A stretch of 56,856 bases of DNA from Mycobacterium gordonae (GCF_002101675.1 NZ_LQOY01000238.1:1-56856); one strand, 5' to 3'. Positions 33,722 through 43,315 are shown, numbered from the stretch's first letter. Made by a program: numbers and translations. The notes: a model not told the origin generated them from the letters alone.

Positions 33722-34624
33722 GTGCCGACCAATCAGCAGCGACGTGCGACAGCAAAGCGCAAACTCGAGCGGCAGCTGGAGCGCCGCGCCAAGCAGGCCA
33801 AGAGGCGCCGCATCCTGACCATCGCCGGGGGCGCGGTCGCCGCGGTGGCGGTGGTGGCCGCCGTGGTGGTCGCCGTCGTCGTCAGCAAGGACGACCACAA
33901 AGGCAACCCCTCGGCGTCGACCACCTCGAGCAGTGCCGCGCCCAGCTCGTCGGCCGCCGGCCTGCCCCCGGTGCAGCTCGGCAACGCCGTGCCGTTGCCG
34001 CCGTTCAAGGCGCCGGCGAATCTGGGCGCCAACTGCCAGTACCCCGCGTCGCCGGACAAAGCCGTCAAGCCGGTCAAGCCACCGCGGACCGGCAAGGTGC
34101 CCACCGAGCCGGCCCAGGTGAGCGTCAGCATGGTGACCACCCAGGGAAATCTTGGCCTGATGCTCGCCAACAACGAATCACCGTGCACGGTGAACAGTTT
34201 CGCCAGTCTGACCAACCAGGGTTTCTTCAAGGACACCAAGTGCCACCGCCTGACCACCTCACCGTCGCTGTCGGTACTGCAGTGCGGTGACCCGAAGGGT
34301 GACGGAACCGGCGGGCCGGGCTATCAGTTCGCCAACGAATACCCCACCAACCAGTACCCCGCCAATGACCCGAAGCTCAAAGAGCCGGTGATCTATCCGC
34401 GGGGCACGATTGCGATGGCCAACGCAGGACCCAACACCAACAGCAGTCAGTTCTTCCTGGTCTACCGCGACTCGGCGCTGCCGCCGGAGTACACGGTGTT
34501 CGGCAAGATCCAGGACGACGGGCTGGCCACGCTGGACAAGATCGCGGCGGCCGGTGTCGCCGGCGGCGGTGAGGACGGCCCGCCCGCAGTGGATGTGACC
34601 ATCACCTCGATCTTGCTCGACTAA
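33722..34624 (+). CDS. ppiB: Membrane-anchored cyclophilin-type peptidyl-prolyl isomerase
   Basis: 300 residues. A basic cytoplasmic N-terminus (RATAKRKLERQLERRAKQAK) leads to one membrane segment (ILTIAGGAVAAVAVVAAVVV) and a Ser/Thr-rich linker. The cyclophilin domain from about residue 130 contains NSFASLTNQGFFKDTKCHRL, QCGDPKGDGTGGPGYQFANE and NTNSSQFFLVY. It should assist folding of exported proteins outside the membrane. GTG at 33722 is preferred because the conserved region starts at PTNQQRR; an in-frame ATG at 33710 would add four residues. It is divergent from the hisS operon and followed by an extra kinase gene on the same strand. Confidence 0.92.
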   Translation: MPTNQQRRATAKRKLERQLERRAKQAKRRRILTIAGGAVAAVAVVAAVVVAVVVSKDDHKGNPSASTTSSSAAPSSSAAGLPPVQLGNAVPLPPFKAPANLGANCQYPASPDKAVKPVKPPRTGKVPTEPAQVSVSMVTTQGNLGLMLANNESPCTVNSFASLTNQGFFKDTKCHRLTTSPSLSVLQCGDPKGDGTGGPGYQFANEYPTNQYPANDPKLKEPVIYPRGTIAMANAGPNTNSSQFFLVYRDSALPPEYTVFGKIQDDGLATLDKIAAAGVAGGGEDGPPAVDVTITSILLD

Positions 34625-34666
34625 CCTGGTACCCCGGAGCGGCGGCGGCTTACCGGGAGGAGATTC

Positions 34667-35824
34667 GTGGCCGAGAGCTCGTTCGGTCGATACCAGCTGC
34701 AGGGTCTGCTGGGACGCGGTGGCATGGGGCAGGTCTATCGCGCCTATGACACCCAGACCGACCGCATCGTCGCCATCAAGTTGCTGCCGCCAAGTCTGGC
34801 CGAGGACAAAGAGTTCGAGCATCGGTTCCGCCGCGAGGCGCGCACGGCGGCCAGCCTTAACGACCCTCACGTGGTGCCCATCCACAGCTTCGGCGAGATC
34901 GACGGGCAGCTCTACGTCGACATGCGACTGGTCGAGGGCCGGGACTTGGGAAAGTTCATCGCCGAGAACGGCGGCCGGCTCAGCCCCGCGCAGACCGTCG
35001 CGATCATCGAGCAGACCGCGGCCGCTCTGGACAGCGCGCACCAGGTGGGGCTGGTGCACCGTGACGTCAAGCCGTCGAACATTCTGGTCGCTAACGCCCG
35101 CGACTTCGTCTACCTGATCGACTTCGGCATCGCCCGCGCCACCACCGACACGGCTCTGACCCAGACCGGGATGACGATGGGCACGCTGGCCTACCTGGCA
35201 CCCGAACGCTTCCGGGGTATCACCGATCCACGAGCCGACGTCTACGCCCTGGCCTGCACGCTCTATGAGTGCCTCACCGGCGCGCGGCCCTACCCGGGCG
35301 ATAGCTTCGAAGAGCAGGTCTCCGGCCACTTGCACGCGCCGCCGCCGCGCCCGACCGCCGTCCGCCATGACGTACCGCCGGCTTTCGATGCGGTGGTTGC
35401 CCGCGGCATGGCCAAGGACCCCGATGCCCGCTACCAGACGGTCACCGAACTCGCCGACGCCGCCCGCGCCGCGCTGGGCGCTGCCGGCATTGCCCTGCCT
35501 CCCCCGCCGCCGGCCGAGGCGCACACCGGGTTGGCGCCGTCCCACGCTCCAGCCGATGTGCCGGCGAGCAAGGAAGGCAGCAGTCGGGCCATGTTGGTCT
35601 GGACCGTCGCGGGCTCGGGCCTGGCGTTACTGCTCGTGGCTGCGCTGGTCGCTTTCTTCTCCGCGACCGATGACGGCGGCTCGAACACCCCGACGACCCG
35701 CACCTCGACGTCGGCCACCAGTCGGGCACCGGAAACGACGACCGACACCACCGACGTCAGCGACAAGACCGGCGTTGAGCAGACCGAGACGACCGAAACG
35801 ACGACCGAGTCGGGTTCTCCGTAG
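34667..35824 (+). CDS. Membrane Ser/Thr protein kinase (PknB-like catalytic domain, short external tail)
   Basis: 385 residues. All kinase landmarks are intact: glycine loop GRGGMG at 16-21, Lys38 in VAIKLL, HRDVKPSN with Asp133, DFG starting at Asp152, then an activation loop TALTQTGMTMGTLAYLAPER. A membrane segment at about residues 309-331 (MLVWTVAGSGLALLLVAALV) follows a Pro-rich juxtamembrane part. The external portion is only about 54 residues, Thr/Ser/Glu-rich, with no PASTA or other sensor domain. The ribosome site GGGAGGAG precedes the GTG. It lies between ppiB and relA, which are neighbours in M. tuberculosis, and ends five bases from the convergent relA stop. Confidence 0.92.
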   Translation: MAESSFGRYQLQGLLGRGGMGQVYRAYDTQTDRIVAIKLLPPSLAEDKEFEHRFRREARTAASLNDPHVVPIHSFGEIDGQLYVDMRLVEGRDLGKFIAENGGRLSPAQTVAIIEQTAAALDSAHQVGLVHRDVKPSNILVANARDFVYLIDFGIARATTDTALTQTGMTMGTLAYLAPERFRGITDPRADVYALACTLYECLTGARPYPGDSFEEQVSGHLHAPPPRPTAVRHDVPPAFDAVVARGMAKDPDARYQTVTELADAARAALGAAGIALPPPPPAEAHTGLAPSHAPADVPASKEGSSRAMLVWTVAGSGLALLLVAALVAFFSATDDGGSNTPTTRTSTSATSRAPETTTDTTDVSDKTGVEQTETTETTTESGSP

Positions 35825-35829
35825 GCACC

Positions 35830-38199
35830 TTACGAAGCCGACGTCACCCGGTAGACGTCGTACACGCCCTCGACATTGCGCACCACATTGAGCAGGTGCC
35901 CCAGGTGCTTGGGGTCCCCCATCTCGAAGGTGAACCGGCTGATCGCAACCCGGTCACCTGAGGTGGTGACCGACGCCGACAGGATGTTCACCTTTTCGTC
36001 GGCGAGCACCCGGGTGATGTCGGACAGCAGCCGGTGCCGGTCCAGCGCCTCGACCTGGATCGCCACCAGGAACACCGACGACGCCGACGGCGCCCACAGC
36101 ACCTCGATGATGCGCTCGGCCTGCTGCTGCAGGGATGCCGCGTTGGTGCAGTCGGTGCGGTGCACACTCACCCCGCCGCCCCGGGTGACGAACCCCATGA
36201 TCTGGTCGCCGGGCACCGGCGTGCAGCACTTGGCCAGCTTGGTCAGCACACCCGGCGCACCCGGCACCGACACGCCGACGTCCTCGGTGCTGCGGGGACG
36301 GCGCAGCATGGTCGTCGGGGTGGACCGCTCGGCCAGTTCCTCCTCGGCCTGGTCGATGCCGCCCAGTTCGGCCAGTAGCCGCTGCACCACGTGGCGGGCC
36401 GAGACGTGCCCCTCCCCGATCGCGGTGTACATCGCCGACACGTCGGTGTAGTGCAGCTCGCGGGCCACCGAGGCCATCGACTCACCATTGACCAAGCGCT
36501 GCAACGGAAGTCCGCCCCGGCGCACCTCGCGGGCCATGACTTCCTTGCCGGCCTCCAGCGCCTCCTCACGGCGCTCCTTGGCGAACCACTGCCGGATCTT
36601 CGTCTTCGCCCGTGGCGACACCACGAACTGCTGCCAGTCCCGCGACGGCCCGGCGTTCTGGGCCTTGGACGTGAAAACCTCTACTACTTCCCCATTTTCG
36701 AGCTTGCGTTCCAGCGCGACCAGTCGTCCGTTGACCCGGGCGCCGATGCAGCGGTGGCCGACCTCGGTGTGCACCGCGTAGGCGAAGTCCACCGGGGTGG
36801 ATCCGGTCGGCAACGTGAAAACGTCGCCCTTGGGCGAGAACACGAAAATTTCTTGCACGGCGAGGTCGTAACGCAACGACTCCAGGAACTCCCCCGGGTC
36901 GGCAGCCTCACGTTGCCAGTCGAGCAGCTGACGCATCCAGGCCATGTCGTCGATCTCGGCGGCGGCGTGCGGATGCGGAACGCCGTTGCGGCCCTTGGCT
37001 TCCTTGTAACGCCAGTGCGCGGCGATGCCGAACTCGGCGGTCTTGTGCATGTCGCGGGTGCGAATCTGCACCTCCAGCGGCTTGCCCTCGGGCCCGACCA
37101 CCGTGGTGTGCAGCGATTGGTACACACCGTATCTGGGCTGGGCGATGTAGTCCTTGAACCGTCCGGCCATCGGCTGCCACAGTGAATGCACCACGCCCAC
37201 AGCGGCATAGCAGTCGCGGATTTCGTCGCACAGAATCCGGATGCCGACCAGGTCGTGGATGTCGTCGAAGTCGCGGCCCTTGACGATCATCTTCTGGTAG
37301 ATCGACCAGTAGTGCTTGGGCCGGCCTTCCACCGTCGCCTTGATCTTCGACCCGTTCAACGTGTTGGTGATCTCGGTGCGGACCTTGGCCAGATAGGTGT
37401 CCCGAGACGGCGCGCGACCGGCGACCAACCGGACGATCTCCTCGTACTTCTTGGGATGCAAGATCGCGAACGACAGATCTTCCAGCTCCCACTTGACACT
37501 GGCCATACCGAGGCGGTGGGCAAGGGGCGCAATGACTTCCAGCGTTTCGCGGGCCTTGCGCGCCTGCTTCTCCGGTGGCAGGAAGCGCATGGTGCGCATG
37601 TTGTGCAGCCGGTCGGCCACCTTGATCACCAGCACCCGCGGGTCACGGGCCATCGCGGTGATCATCTTGCGGATCGTCTCGCCCTCGGCCGCGCTGCCCA
37701 GCACGACCCGGTCCAGCTTGGTCACGCCGTCCACGAGGTGGCCCACCTCTTCGCCGAAGTCCTCGGACAACTGCTCGATGGTGTACCCGGTGTCCTCGAC
37801 GGTGTCGTGCAACAGGGCTGCCACCAACGTCGTGGTGTCCATGCCCAGTTCGGCGAGAATGTTCGCGACGGCCAGCGGATGGGTGATGTAGGGGTCACCG
37901 GAGTGCCGGAGCTGGGTGGCGTGCCGTTGGTCGGCGACCTCGTAGGCCCGCTGCAGGATCGCCAGATCCGCCTTCGGATAGACCTCCCGGTGCACCGCCA
38001 CCAACGGCTCGAGCACCGGGTTGATGGCGCCGCTGCGGGCGGTCATCCGCCGCGCCAGGCGGGCGCGGACCCGCCGCGACGCGCTGGTGGTGGTCTTGAG
38101 CGGCTCTACCGGCGGCTCCGGGATCTCCGCCACCGGCAGCGGTTCGGTCGGCGGCGCGGCAGCCTGCAACGTGCTTTGGTCTTCCGCCACGTCAGTCAC
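35830..38199 (-). CDS. relA: Bifunctional (p)ppGpp synthetase/hydrolase
   Basis: 789 residues, matching mycobacterial Rel (790). It makes and degrades (p)ppGpp in the stringent response. Hydrolase HD domain: HSGDPYITHPLAVANIL and LLHDTVEDTG. Synthetase domain: RPKHYWSIYQKM and YIAQPRYGVYQSLHTTVVG. TGS domain: IFVFSPKGDVFTLPTGSTP. A C-terminal conserved Cys region, KLAKCCTPVPGD, precedes the ACT domain with RHRLLSDITRVLADEKVNIL. GTG at 38199 is used; the GTG at 38190 (AEDQSTLQ) matches the M. tuberculosis annotated start and is an alternative. Six bases upstream ends the small 158-residue gene, so relA is in an operon with it and the phosphatase. Confidence 0.96.
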   Translation of the reverse strand: MTDVAEDQSTLQAAAPPTEPLPVAEIPEPPVEPLKTTTSASRRVRARLARRMTARSGAINPVLEPLVAVHREVYPKADLAILQRAYEVADQRHATQLRHSGDPYITHPLAVANILAELGMDTTTLVAALLHDTVEDTGYTIEQLSEDFGEEVGHLVDGVTKLDRVVLGSAAEGETIRKMITAMARDPRVLVIKVADRLHNMRTMRFLPPEKQARKARETLEVIAPLAHRLGMASVKWELEDLSFAILHPKKYEEIVRLVAGRAPSRDTYLAKVRTEITNTLNGSKIKATVEGRPKHYWSIYQKMIVKGRDFDDIHDLVGIRILCDEIRDCYAAVGVVHSLWQPMAGRFKDYIAQPRYGVYQSLHTTVVGPEGKPLEVQIRTRDMHKTAEFGIAAHWRYKEAKGRNGVPHPHAAAEIDDMAWMRQLLDWQREAADPGEFLESLRYDLAVQEIFVFSPKGDVFTLPTGSTPVDFAYAVHTEVGHRCIGARVNGRLVALERKLENGEVVEVFTSKAQNAGPSRDWQQFVVSPRAKTKIRQWFAKERREEALEAGKEVMAREVRRGGLPLQRLVNGESMASVARELHYTDVSAMYTAIGEGHVSARHVVQRLLAELGGIDQAEEELAERSTPTTMLRRPRSTEDVGVSVPGAPGVLTKLAKCCTPVPGDQIMGFVTRGGGVSVHRTDCTNAASLQQQAERIIEVLWAPSASSVFLVAIQVEALDRHRLLSDITRVLADEKVNILSASVTTSGDRVAISRFTFEMGDPKHLGHLLNVVRNVEGVYDVYRVTSAS

Positions 38200-38205
38200 C
38201 TCCGC

Positions 38206-38682
38206 TTAGAGGATATCCGGTGCTCCGTCCGGGCGGGCCTCGTGATGCGGTCGGCCGTCAGTGCGACGGTCTTCTTTCATCTCGGATTCGAATAGGTGCC
38301 GCATGCCTCCCTGCAGCGCATCGCGGACCTGGCGCTCATGATCGCGGAACGCCGACCAGTAGTCGTCGTCAAACTCCTCGACGATCTGGAAGGTCCACCG
38401 CCCCGGCAGGACGTTGCGGCCGACCATCTCGGTCTCCAGCCGTTGCGCGATGTCGCCGTGTCCGGCGGCACGCAACTTCTCGCAGGCTTCTCCGAGCAGC
38501 AGATCCGCTCGTCCCATCAGCTGGTGGAACGAGTACAGGTGCCCGCGGGCGCGTTCCACCCACTCCAGCGCTTCGGTCACCGCTCCCACGGCCTCGACCG
38601 TGGCGTCGTCCACTCCTGCGGGCCGTCGTCGAGGGGTCGCTGCGTCGTCGATGCTCAACAGATTGCCTTTCGTTGGTTGCAC
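38206..38682 (-). CDS. Conserved hypothetical protein between PP2C phosphatase and relA
   Basis: 158 residues, GTG start two bases after the phosphatase stop and stop six bases before relA, so it is translationally linked to both. The sequence looks helical and soluble: VEAVGAVTEALEWVERARGHLYSFHQLMGRADLLLGEACEKL, given here in part as TEALEWVERARGHLYSFHQL, then IAQRLETEMVGRNVLPGRWTF and a charged C-terminus. No catalytic motif, membrane segment or signal is seen, and I do not recognise a family. Its position suggests a partner of the phosphatase, perhaps a regulator linking it to relA; this is inference only. Confidence 0.7.
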   Translation of the reverse strand: MQPTKGNLLSIDDAATPRRRPAGVDDATVEAVGAVTEALEWVERARGHLYSFHQLMGRADLLLGEACEKLRAAGHGDIAQRLETEMVGRNVLPGRWTFQIVEEFDDDYWSAFRDHERQVRDALQGGMRHLFESEMKEDRRTDGRPHHEARPDGAPDIL

Positions 38683-38684
38683 AA

Positions 38685-40913
38685 CTATTTTCCCTCGACC
38701 GCAGGCGGTCCCTCACCGGCGACGGTGTCGTCATGCAGGAACCTGACGGCCAGGATGCAGGTGTCGTCTTTGCGCTGCGGCGCGGCGAAGCACGTGCCCA
38801 GATCGCGACACGCCTGGTGCAGAGCGACGTTCGGCTGCCAGTCGGCAAGGTGATGCTGCACCTGGGTGATGGTGGTGTCGAGGTCGTCGCCACGGCGTTC
38901 GATGAGTCCGTCGGTGTACATCAGCAGGACGTCGCCGGGGCTGATGGACACCTGCTCCTCGGCGTAGGTGGCCTTGCGCAACGGACCGAGCACCGGGCCG
39001 CGGCCACCGTTGAGCCGGGACACCTCACCCGCAGCGGCACGCCGCAGCAACGCCGGTGGGTGCCCGGCGGAGCCGTACCGCAGCACACCTGTCGCGTGAT
39101 CGAAGATCGCCACCGAGACGGTGGCGAACTGGCCGTGGCTGGTGTGGGCGGTGAAGATGTTGAGTTCGGCCAGCAGCTGTGCGGGGGGCAGCCCCTGGAT
39201 GGCGAGCGCCCGCGCGGCGGCGCGCAGTTGAGCCATGTCTTCCACCGCGGGCAGGCCGTGACCGACGACATCGCCGACCGCCAGGTAGGTCCGGTTTTTC
39301 GGCAGCGGCAGCGCATCCCACCAGTCCCCGCCCAGTCCGTGCATGACGGCCGCGGGCTCGTACCACACGGCGACCTCGAGTCCGTCAATCTTGGTGGGCT
39401 GCGCCGGCAGCACCGCCGCCTGCAGCGTCTCCGCCCGGATGTGCTCGTCGGCGTAGGCGCGAGCCCGCAACCCCGCCTGGGTGACAAGCGTCGCCACGGC
39501 CGATGCGTAGGCACGTTGGGCGGCATCGAAGGGCTGCGGCCGCGTCCACATGAGCCCCAGAACTCCGACCGCGCGACTGCCGACCATCAACGGCCATGAC
39601 CCGATCGAGGCGGCGTCGGCCTCGATCATCCATTGCCCGCCCGCGGGATAGCGTTCCCGGTATTCGGTGACGCTGGAAATCAGGACCGGAGCCGCGGTAC
39701 GTACGGCGTCGGCGGCCGCACTCGGTTGTTTCATTGACAATCCCGAACCGATCTGCGCTTCGATCGCGGGCGAGTAACCGGCCATGTGAAGCCAGTTCAA
39801 GGTGGCGCCGTCGTCGCTGAGCAGTCCCAGCACCAGAGCGTCGGCGCCGGCGGCATGACGTACATGGGCTGCGGTGGCTTGGCCGATATCGTCGGGCGTC
39901 GTGGCAGCGGCCAGCGCCCTGCCCAGCTCGGCGAGCGATTTGAGGCGGTCTCGTTCACGCTGTTCGGCCTGGCGCTGCTTAGCCTCCGCTACACGGCTGG
40001 ACGCCTCTTGGCCGATCAGCACCGACACGAGCATCAGCACCATGATGAAGCCCTGAGTGGCCGCCAAGCGCGCCGGAACCACCACCGGCAGAGTCGCGAA
40101 AAGACCGAATCCGGCCGCCGCGAGATAATTCGCGGCAACGGCCACTACGGCGCTGCACAGCGCCGCACCGATCACCTGCAGGCGAAATGCGGCCCACGCC
40201 AGTAGCGGCAACAACAGCAGCGCCGGCGGCACCGGCAACCGGAAGACGATCACCGAGACCACCGCGGTCACCGCTGTGACGAGGAGTACCTCCCATCGTC
40301 GCGCCCGGATGAGCGGCAGCTGTCGTGGCCATAACAACACTGGCACGCCCACCACCAGGACGCCGACCCCGTCTCCGGCCAGCCAGCGCAGCACGCCGGC
40401 GGGCCACCAGATTCCGGCGAATTCCGCGCCCACAGCCGCGCCCAACAGTCCCCCGACCAGCGGACCCAGCACACACGCGCCGGTGACGAAGCGGAGCAGA
40501 TCGATGCGACGTCTCAGATCAGGGGCACCCCGGCACCAGAAACGCACCAATGACGCTCCCACCACAGACTCCAGCGCATGGGCGACCGCCAGCCCGGCGG
40601 CGGCTGCCAACGTGACGCCGTGGCGAGTGTCAACCACCGCGGCCGCGGCCATCGACGCGGCAATGACCACCGGCCATAGCCGCCGGTTGTTCAACAACAT
40701 CGCCGCTACCGTCACCCCAGCGGACGGGAAAAACGTGACGCCTACGGCAGGTGTGAACGACTGCCACGACGAATCAGCACCCGCTGCAAACGCTGTTGAG
40801 GCCAGGCGGGAGGTGTGCCAGGTCAGCTCCGAGCCAGCGCCGCACAGGAGGGCGGTCAGCACGAACAAGCCCGGCCACTGGCGCAGCTGGCCTGCCACAG
40901 CTCTGCAACTCAC
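38685..40913 (-). CDS. MASE1-type membrane sensor with GAF and PP2C/SpoIIE phosphatase domains
   Basis: 742 residues. The first 300 or so carry eight or more hydrophobic segments with a MASE1-like pattern (SFTPAVGVTFFPSAGVTVAA, RWLAGDGVGVLVVGVPVLLW). A short coiled region (VAEAKQRQAEQRERDRLKSL) leads to a GAF domain at about 330-480. The C-terminal PP2C/SpoIIE domain has VWYEPAAVMHGLGGDWWDAL, VGDVVGHGLPAVEDMAQLR and LLMYTDGLIERRGDDL, which supply the metal-binding Asp residues. It should dephosphorylate Ser/Thr on a partner in response to a membrane or cytoplasmic signal. The start is GTG at 40913; an in-frame GTG five codons later is an alternative. It is directly upstream of the 158-residue gene and relA, and I do not recall it between apt and relA in M. 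tuberculosis. Confidence 0.9.
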   Translation of the reverse strand: MSCRAVAGQLRQWPGLFVLTALLCGAGSELTWHTSRLASTAFAAGADSSWQSFTPAVGVTFFPSAGVTVAAMLLNNRRLWPVVIAASMAAAAVVDTRHGVTLAAAAGLAVAHALESVVGASLVRFWCRGAPDLRRRIDLLRFVTGACVLGPLVGGLLGAAVGAEFAGIWWPAGVLRWLAGDGVGVLVVGVPVLLWPRQLPLIRARRWEVLLVTAVTAVVSVIVFRLPVPPALLLLPLLAWAAFRLQVIGAALCSAVVAVAANYLAAAGFGLFATLPVVVPARLAATQGFIMVLMLVSVLIGQEASSRVAEAKQRQAEQRERDRLKSLAELGRALAAATTPDDIGQATAAHVRHAAGADALVLGLLSDDGATLNWLHMAGYSPAIEAQIGSGLSMKQPSAAADAVRTAAPVLISSVTEYRERYPAGGQWMIEADAASIGSWPLMVGSRAVGVLGLMWTRPQPFDAAQRAYASAVATLVTQAGLRARAYADEHIRAETLQAAVLPAQPTKIDGLEVAVWYEPAAVMHGLGGDWWDALPLPKNRTYLAVGDVVGHGLPAVEDMAQLRAAARALAIQGLPPAQLLAELNIFTAHTSHGQFATVSVAIFDHATGVLRYGSAGHPPALLRRAAAGEVSRLNGGRGPVLGPLRKATYAEEQVSISPGDVLLMYTDGLIERRGDDLDTTITQVQHHLADWQPNVALHQACRDLGTCFAAPQRKDDTCILAVRFLHDDTVAGEGPPAVEGK

Positions 40914-41123
40914 CTCAGTGCACCCATGCTCCGCAAATCAGCCGATTGGAAGGCGACTGCCCGTCACACCCGGAAATGCGAGTAGGCCAACCACATCCCC
41001 GTCCGGGCAAGGGCCGTTGCGCTACCTTTTGAACGCTTGAATACCAGAATGTTGCCGCCGTTGCAGCAAACACACTACCGAGCCGTGGGGCGTCACACAG
41101 CCAAACAACTGATCCGGCAGACT

Positions 41124-41663
41124 CTACGCGCGGCTCAGGCTGTGGACTTGCAGTGGGGCGATCGCCTCCCGGCCGCGCAGCGCCTCCAGCTCCACGACCA
41201 CCGCGGCGCCGGTGATATTCGCGCCCACCCGTTCCAGCAACCGGGTCGCGGCACCCAACGTGCCGCCGGTAGCCAGCACATCGTCGATCAGCATCACATT
41301 CCGCCCGGCCAGGTCAAGGCTGTCCGCCGGGATCTCCATGGTCGCCGTACCGTACTCCATTTGGTAGTCCTCGCTCAGGACCGGCGGCGGCAGCTTGCCA
41401 CTCTTACGAATGGACAGCAGGCCGGTGCCCAGCCGGGAGGCGAGGGCAGCGGCGACGACGGCTCCCCGTGACTCGATGCCGACCACCAAGTCGGTGCCTC
41501 CCGCGACATCGGCCAACGCGTCGATGACCGCGGACATCGCCTCGCTGTCCGCGAAAAGCGGAGTGAGGTCTTTGAATTGGATTCCGGGCGTTGGGAAATC
41601 TGCGACGTCCCGGGTCAGCGACGCGATCACGTCGGCCACGGGAGCACTCCCCCTGAGATTCAT
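41124..41663 (-). CDS. apt: Adenine phosphoribosyltransferase
   Basis: 179 residues from the ATG that overlaps the upstream stop (TGATG). It converts adenine and PRPP to AMP in purine salvage. Seen: DVADFPTPGIQFKDLTPLF at the N-terminus, VVGIESRGAVVAAALA, and the PRPP motif VMLIDDVLATGGTL. An upstream in-frame ATG at 41681 would add six residues and overlap the lipoprotein gene by 19 bases. In M. tuberculosis apt directly precedes relA; here a 210-base gap without recognisable features and two inserted genes separate them. Confidence 0.93.
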   Translation of the reverse strand: MNLRGSAPVADVIASLTRDVADFPTPGIQFKDLTPLFADSEAMSAVIDALADVAGGTDLVVGIESRGAVVAAALASRLGTGLLSIRKSGKLPPPVLSEDYQMEYGTATMEIPADSLDLAGRNVMLIDDVLATGGTLGAATRLLERVGANITGAAVVVELEALRGREAIAPLQVHSLSRA

Positions 41664-43315
41664 CACTGCATTAGCGCCCATCGGTCCATGTTCCAGCCCG
41701 CCCCCCAGCGGGTTGGGTTCCTGCTCACGGCATACATCTTTTTAGACATCAGCAACGTCCGCTGCTGCCGATACAACGGCAACGTCGGCATGTCTCCCCA
41801 GAGTACCGGTGCACCCTCGGCGAGCAACCGAGCGCGCTCGGCCGGGTCCGCCGAGACCGCCAGCGCGCCGATGATCCCGTCCACCTGGGGATTTGCGTAA
41901 CCCGACAGATTGTTCCCGTTGCCGCTGTGCAGGTCGTAGGCATCCATCGACGACGATCCGGTGGACCCGCTGCCGCTGGCTCCCCCGGTGCTGGCCAGCA
42001 GTACGTCGATCTTCCCGTCACGCAACGCCTGCGGCCCGGATGTGTCCAGCGTGACGTTGGAGACGGTGATTCCGGCCGGTGCGCAGGCGGTTGCGATGGA
42101 TCCGACGGTGGCGGCCAGGCGCGCATTGGGCCCGCGGTAACCGATCCGCACCGTCAGCACACCCTTGTTCAGCGCGGCACGCGCGGCGTTCGGATCGGCC
42201 TTGGCGAATTGGGCGGCCTCGCTGGCGCCCTCGGCCCCGGACAACGCATCCTCGGCCGCCGGCGACAGTCGCGAGTTGGCGATCGGCGCGCCGGCGTCGC
42301 GGGCAATGGTGTCCCGCGGCGTGCACAACGCGAACGCATGGCGGGCGGCGCTGGTGGCCAGCGGGCCCTGAGGGGCGAAGATCAGCTGTTCGATGCCGGC
42401 CGAGGGCGCGTCGGCACGCTCGTAGTTGTCCGGAGTGGCCAACGCCCCGGAGGATCCGGCCGCCACGTCGACCACGTCGACGCTGCGGTTGTTCACCCGA
42501 TCTTGGATGTCGCCGCCCAGCGGCCACACGGTGATCCGCTTGGTGATCGGCTTGGCGCCCCACCAGCGATCGTTGGCCACCAGCACCACCGCGCCGCCGT
42601 CCAGCACCCGCTCGATCTTGTACGGCCCGGAGGAGGGGAAACGCTTGAGATCGATACCCGGTTTGAGGTCCCAGGTGCTGTTCCACACCTTCGCGACCTG
42701 CTCGGCCACCGCGCCCTTGCTGGCCAGCAGGGCCGTGGTGATATCGGTGCCCAGGGCGTCGGAGATGACGTGCGACGGCATCATCGAGGTCGCGGTGAAC
42801 AGCTGGGTGTAATCGACCACGCCGCGGTCCGGAATGAACGAGACCCGGGCCTTCTTCTGGCCGGGGGTGCATTCGATGTTGGCGATGTCGACGTACCCCG
42901 CCTGGGTCGCGGCGTCGAAACCGCCGAAGCGACCGGACTGGGCCGCCCAGGCCAGCACCAGGTCGTCACACGTCACCGGCTTGCCGTCGGAATAGATTGC
43001 GTTGTCCGCGATCTGGTAGTCCAGCACCAGGGGCGACCCGCCCACTACCGAGATGGTGCCGAAGTCGTGATCGGCGACGACCTGCCCGTCCGGTCCGTGA
43101 TAACCGAAGCCGCTCAGGGTGCGGGCGAACGCCTGGGCGCCGGCAGAGGCGGCGCCGATCACCGTGTTCGTGTTGTACGTGGACAGGACACCATCCACCA
43201 CGTAGTCGACCTGCCCCGCGGCACTACCCGAGCACGCGGTCAGGGTGGAGGCCGCCAGCACTGCCGTCACGCCAGTGGCCAGCATGGCTGCACGCCAGCG
43301 AGACCGGATGAACAT
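41663..43315 (-). CDS. Oligopeptide/dipeptide ABC transporter substrate-binding lipoprotein (Rv2585c-like)
   Basis: 550 residues. A lipoprotein signal with lipobox LTAC (AVLAASTLTACSGSAAG) anchors it to the outer face of the cytoplasmic membrane. The rest has the SBP_bac_5 pattern of DppA/OppA-type proteins (NAIYSDGKPVTCDDLVLAW, PGIDLKRFPSSGPYKIERV, RIGYRGPNARLAATVGS). No permease or ATPase gene is adjacent, as in M. tuberculosis. It overlaps apt by one base and follows secF by five bases, so it lies inside the secD-secF-lipoprotein-apt operon. Confidence 0.9.
   Translation of the reverse strand: MFIRSRWRAAMLATGVTAVLAASTLTACSGSAAGQVDYVVDGVLSTYNTNTVIGAASAGAQAFARTLSGFGYHGPDGQVVADHDFGTISVVGGSPLVLDYQIADNAIYSDGKPVTCDDLVLAWAAQSGRFGGFDAATQAGYVDIANIECTPGQKKARVSFIPDRGVVDYTQLFTATSMMPSHVISDALGTDITTALLASKGAVAEQVAKVWNSTWDLKPGIDLKRFPSSGPYKIERVLDGGAVVLVANDRWWGAKPITKRITVWPLGGDIQDRVNNRSVDVVDVAAGSSGALATPDNYERADAPSAGIEQLIFAPQGPLATSAARHAFALCTPRDTIARDAGAPIANSRLSPAAEDALSGAEGASEAAQFAKADPNAARAALNKGVLTVRIGYRGPNARLAATVGSIATACAPAGITVSNVTLDTSGPQALRDGKIDVLLASTGGASGSGSTGSSSMDAYDLHSGNGNNLSGYANPQVDGIIGALAVSADPAERARLLAEGAPVLWGDMPTLPLYRQQRTLLMSKKMYAVSRNPTRWGAGWNMDRWALMQ

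Noticed and set aside
34667..35824. Identification of the kinase as PknB
   Set aside because: The catalytic domain is PknB-like, but there are no external PASTA domains and the gene is not in the pknB/pbpA cluster, so no specific gene symbol is given.
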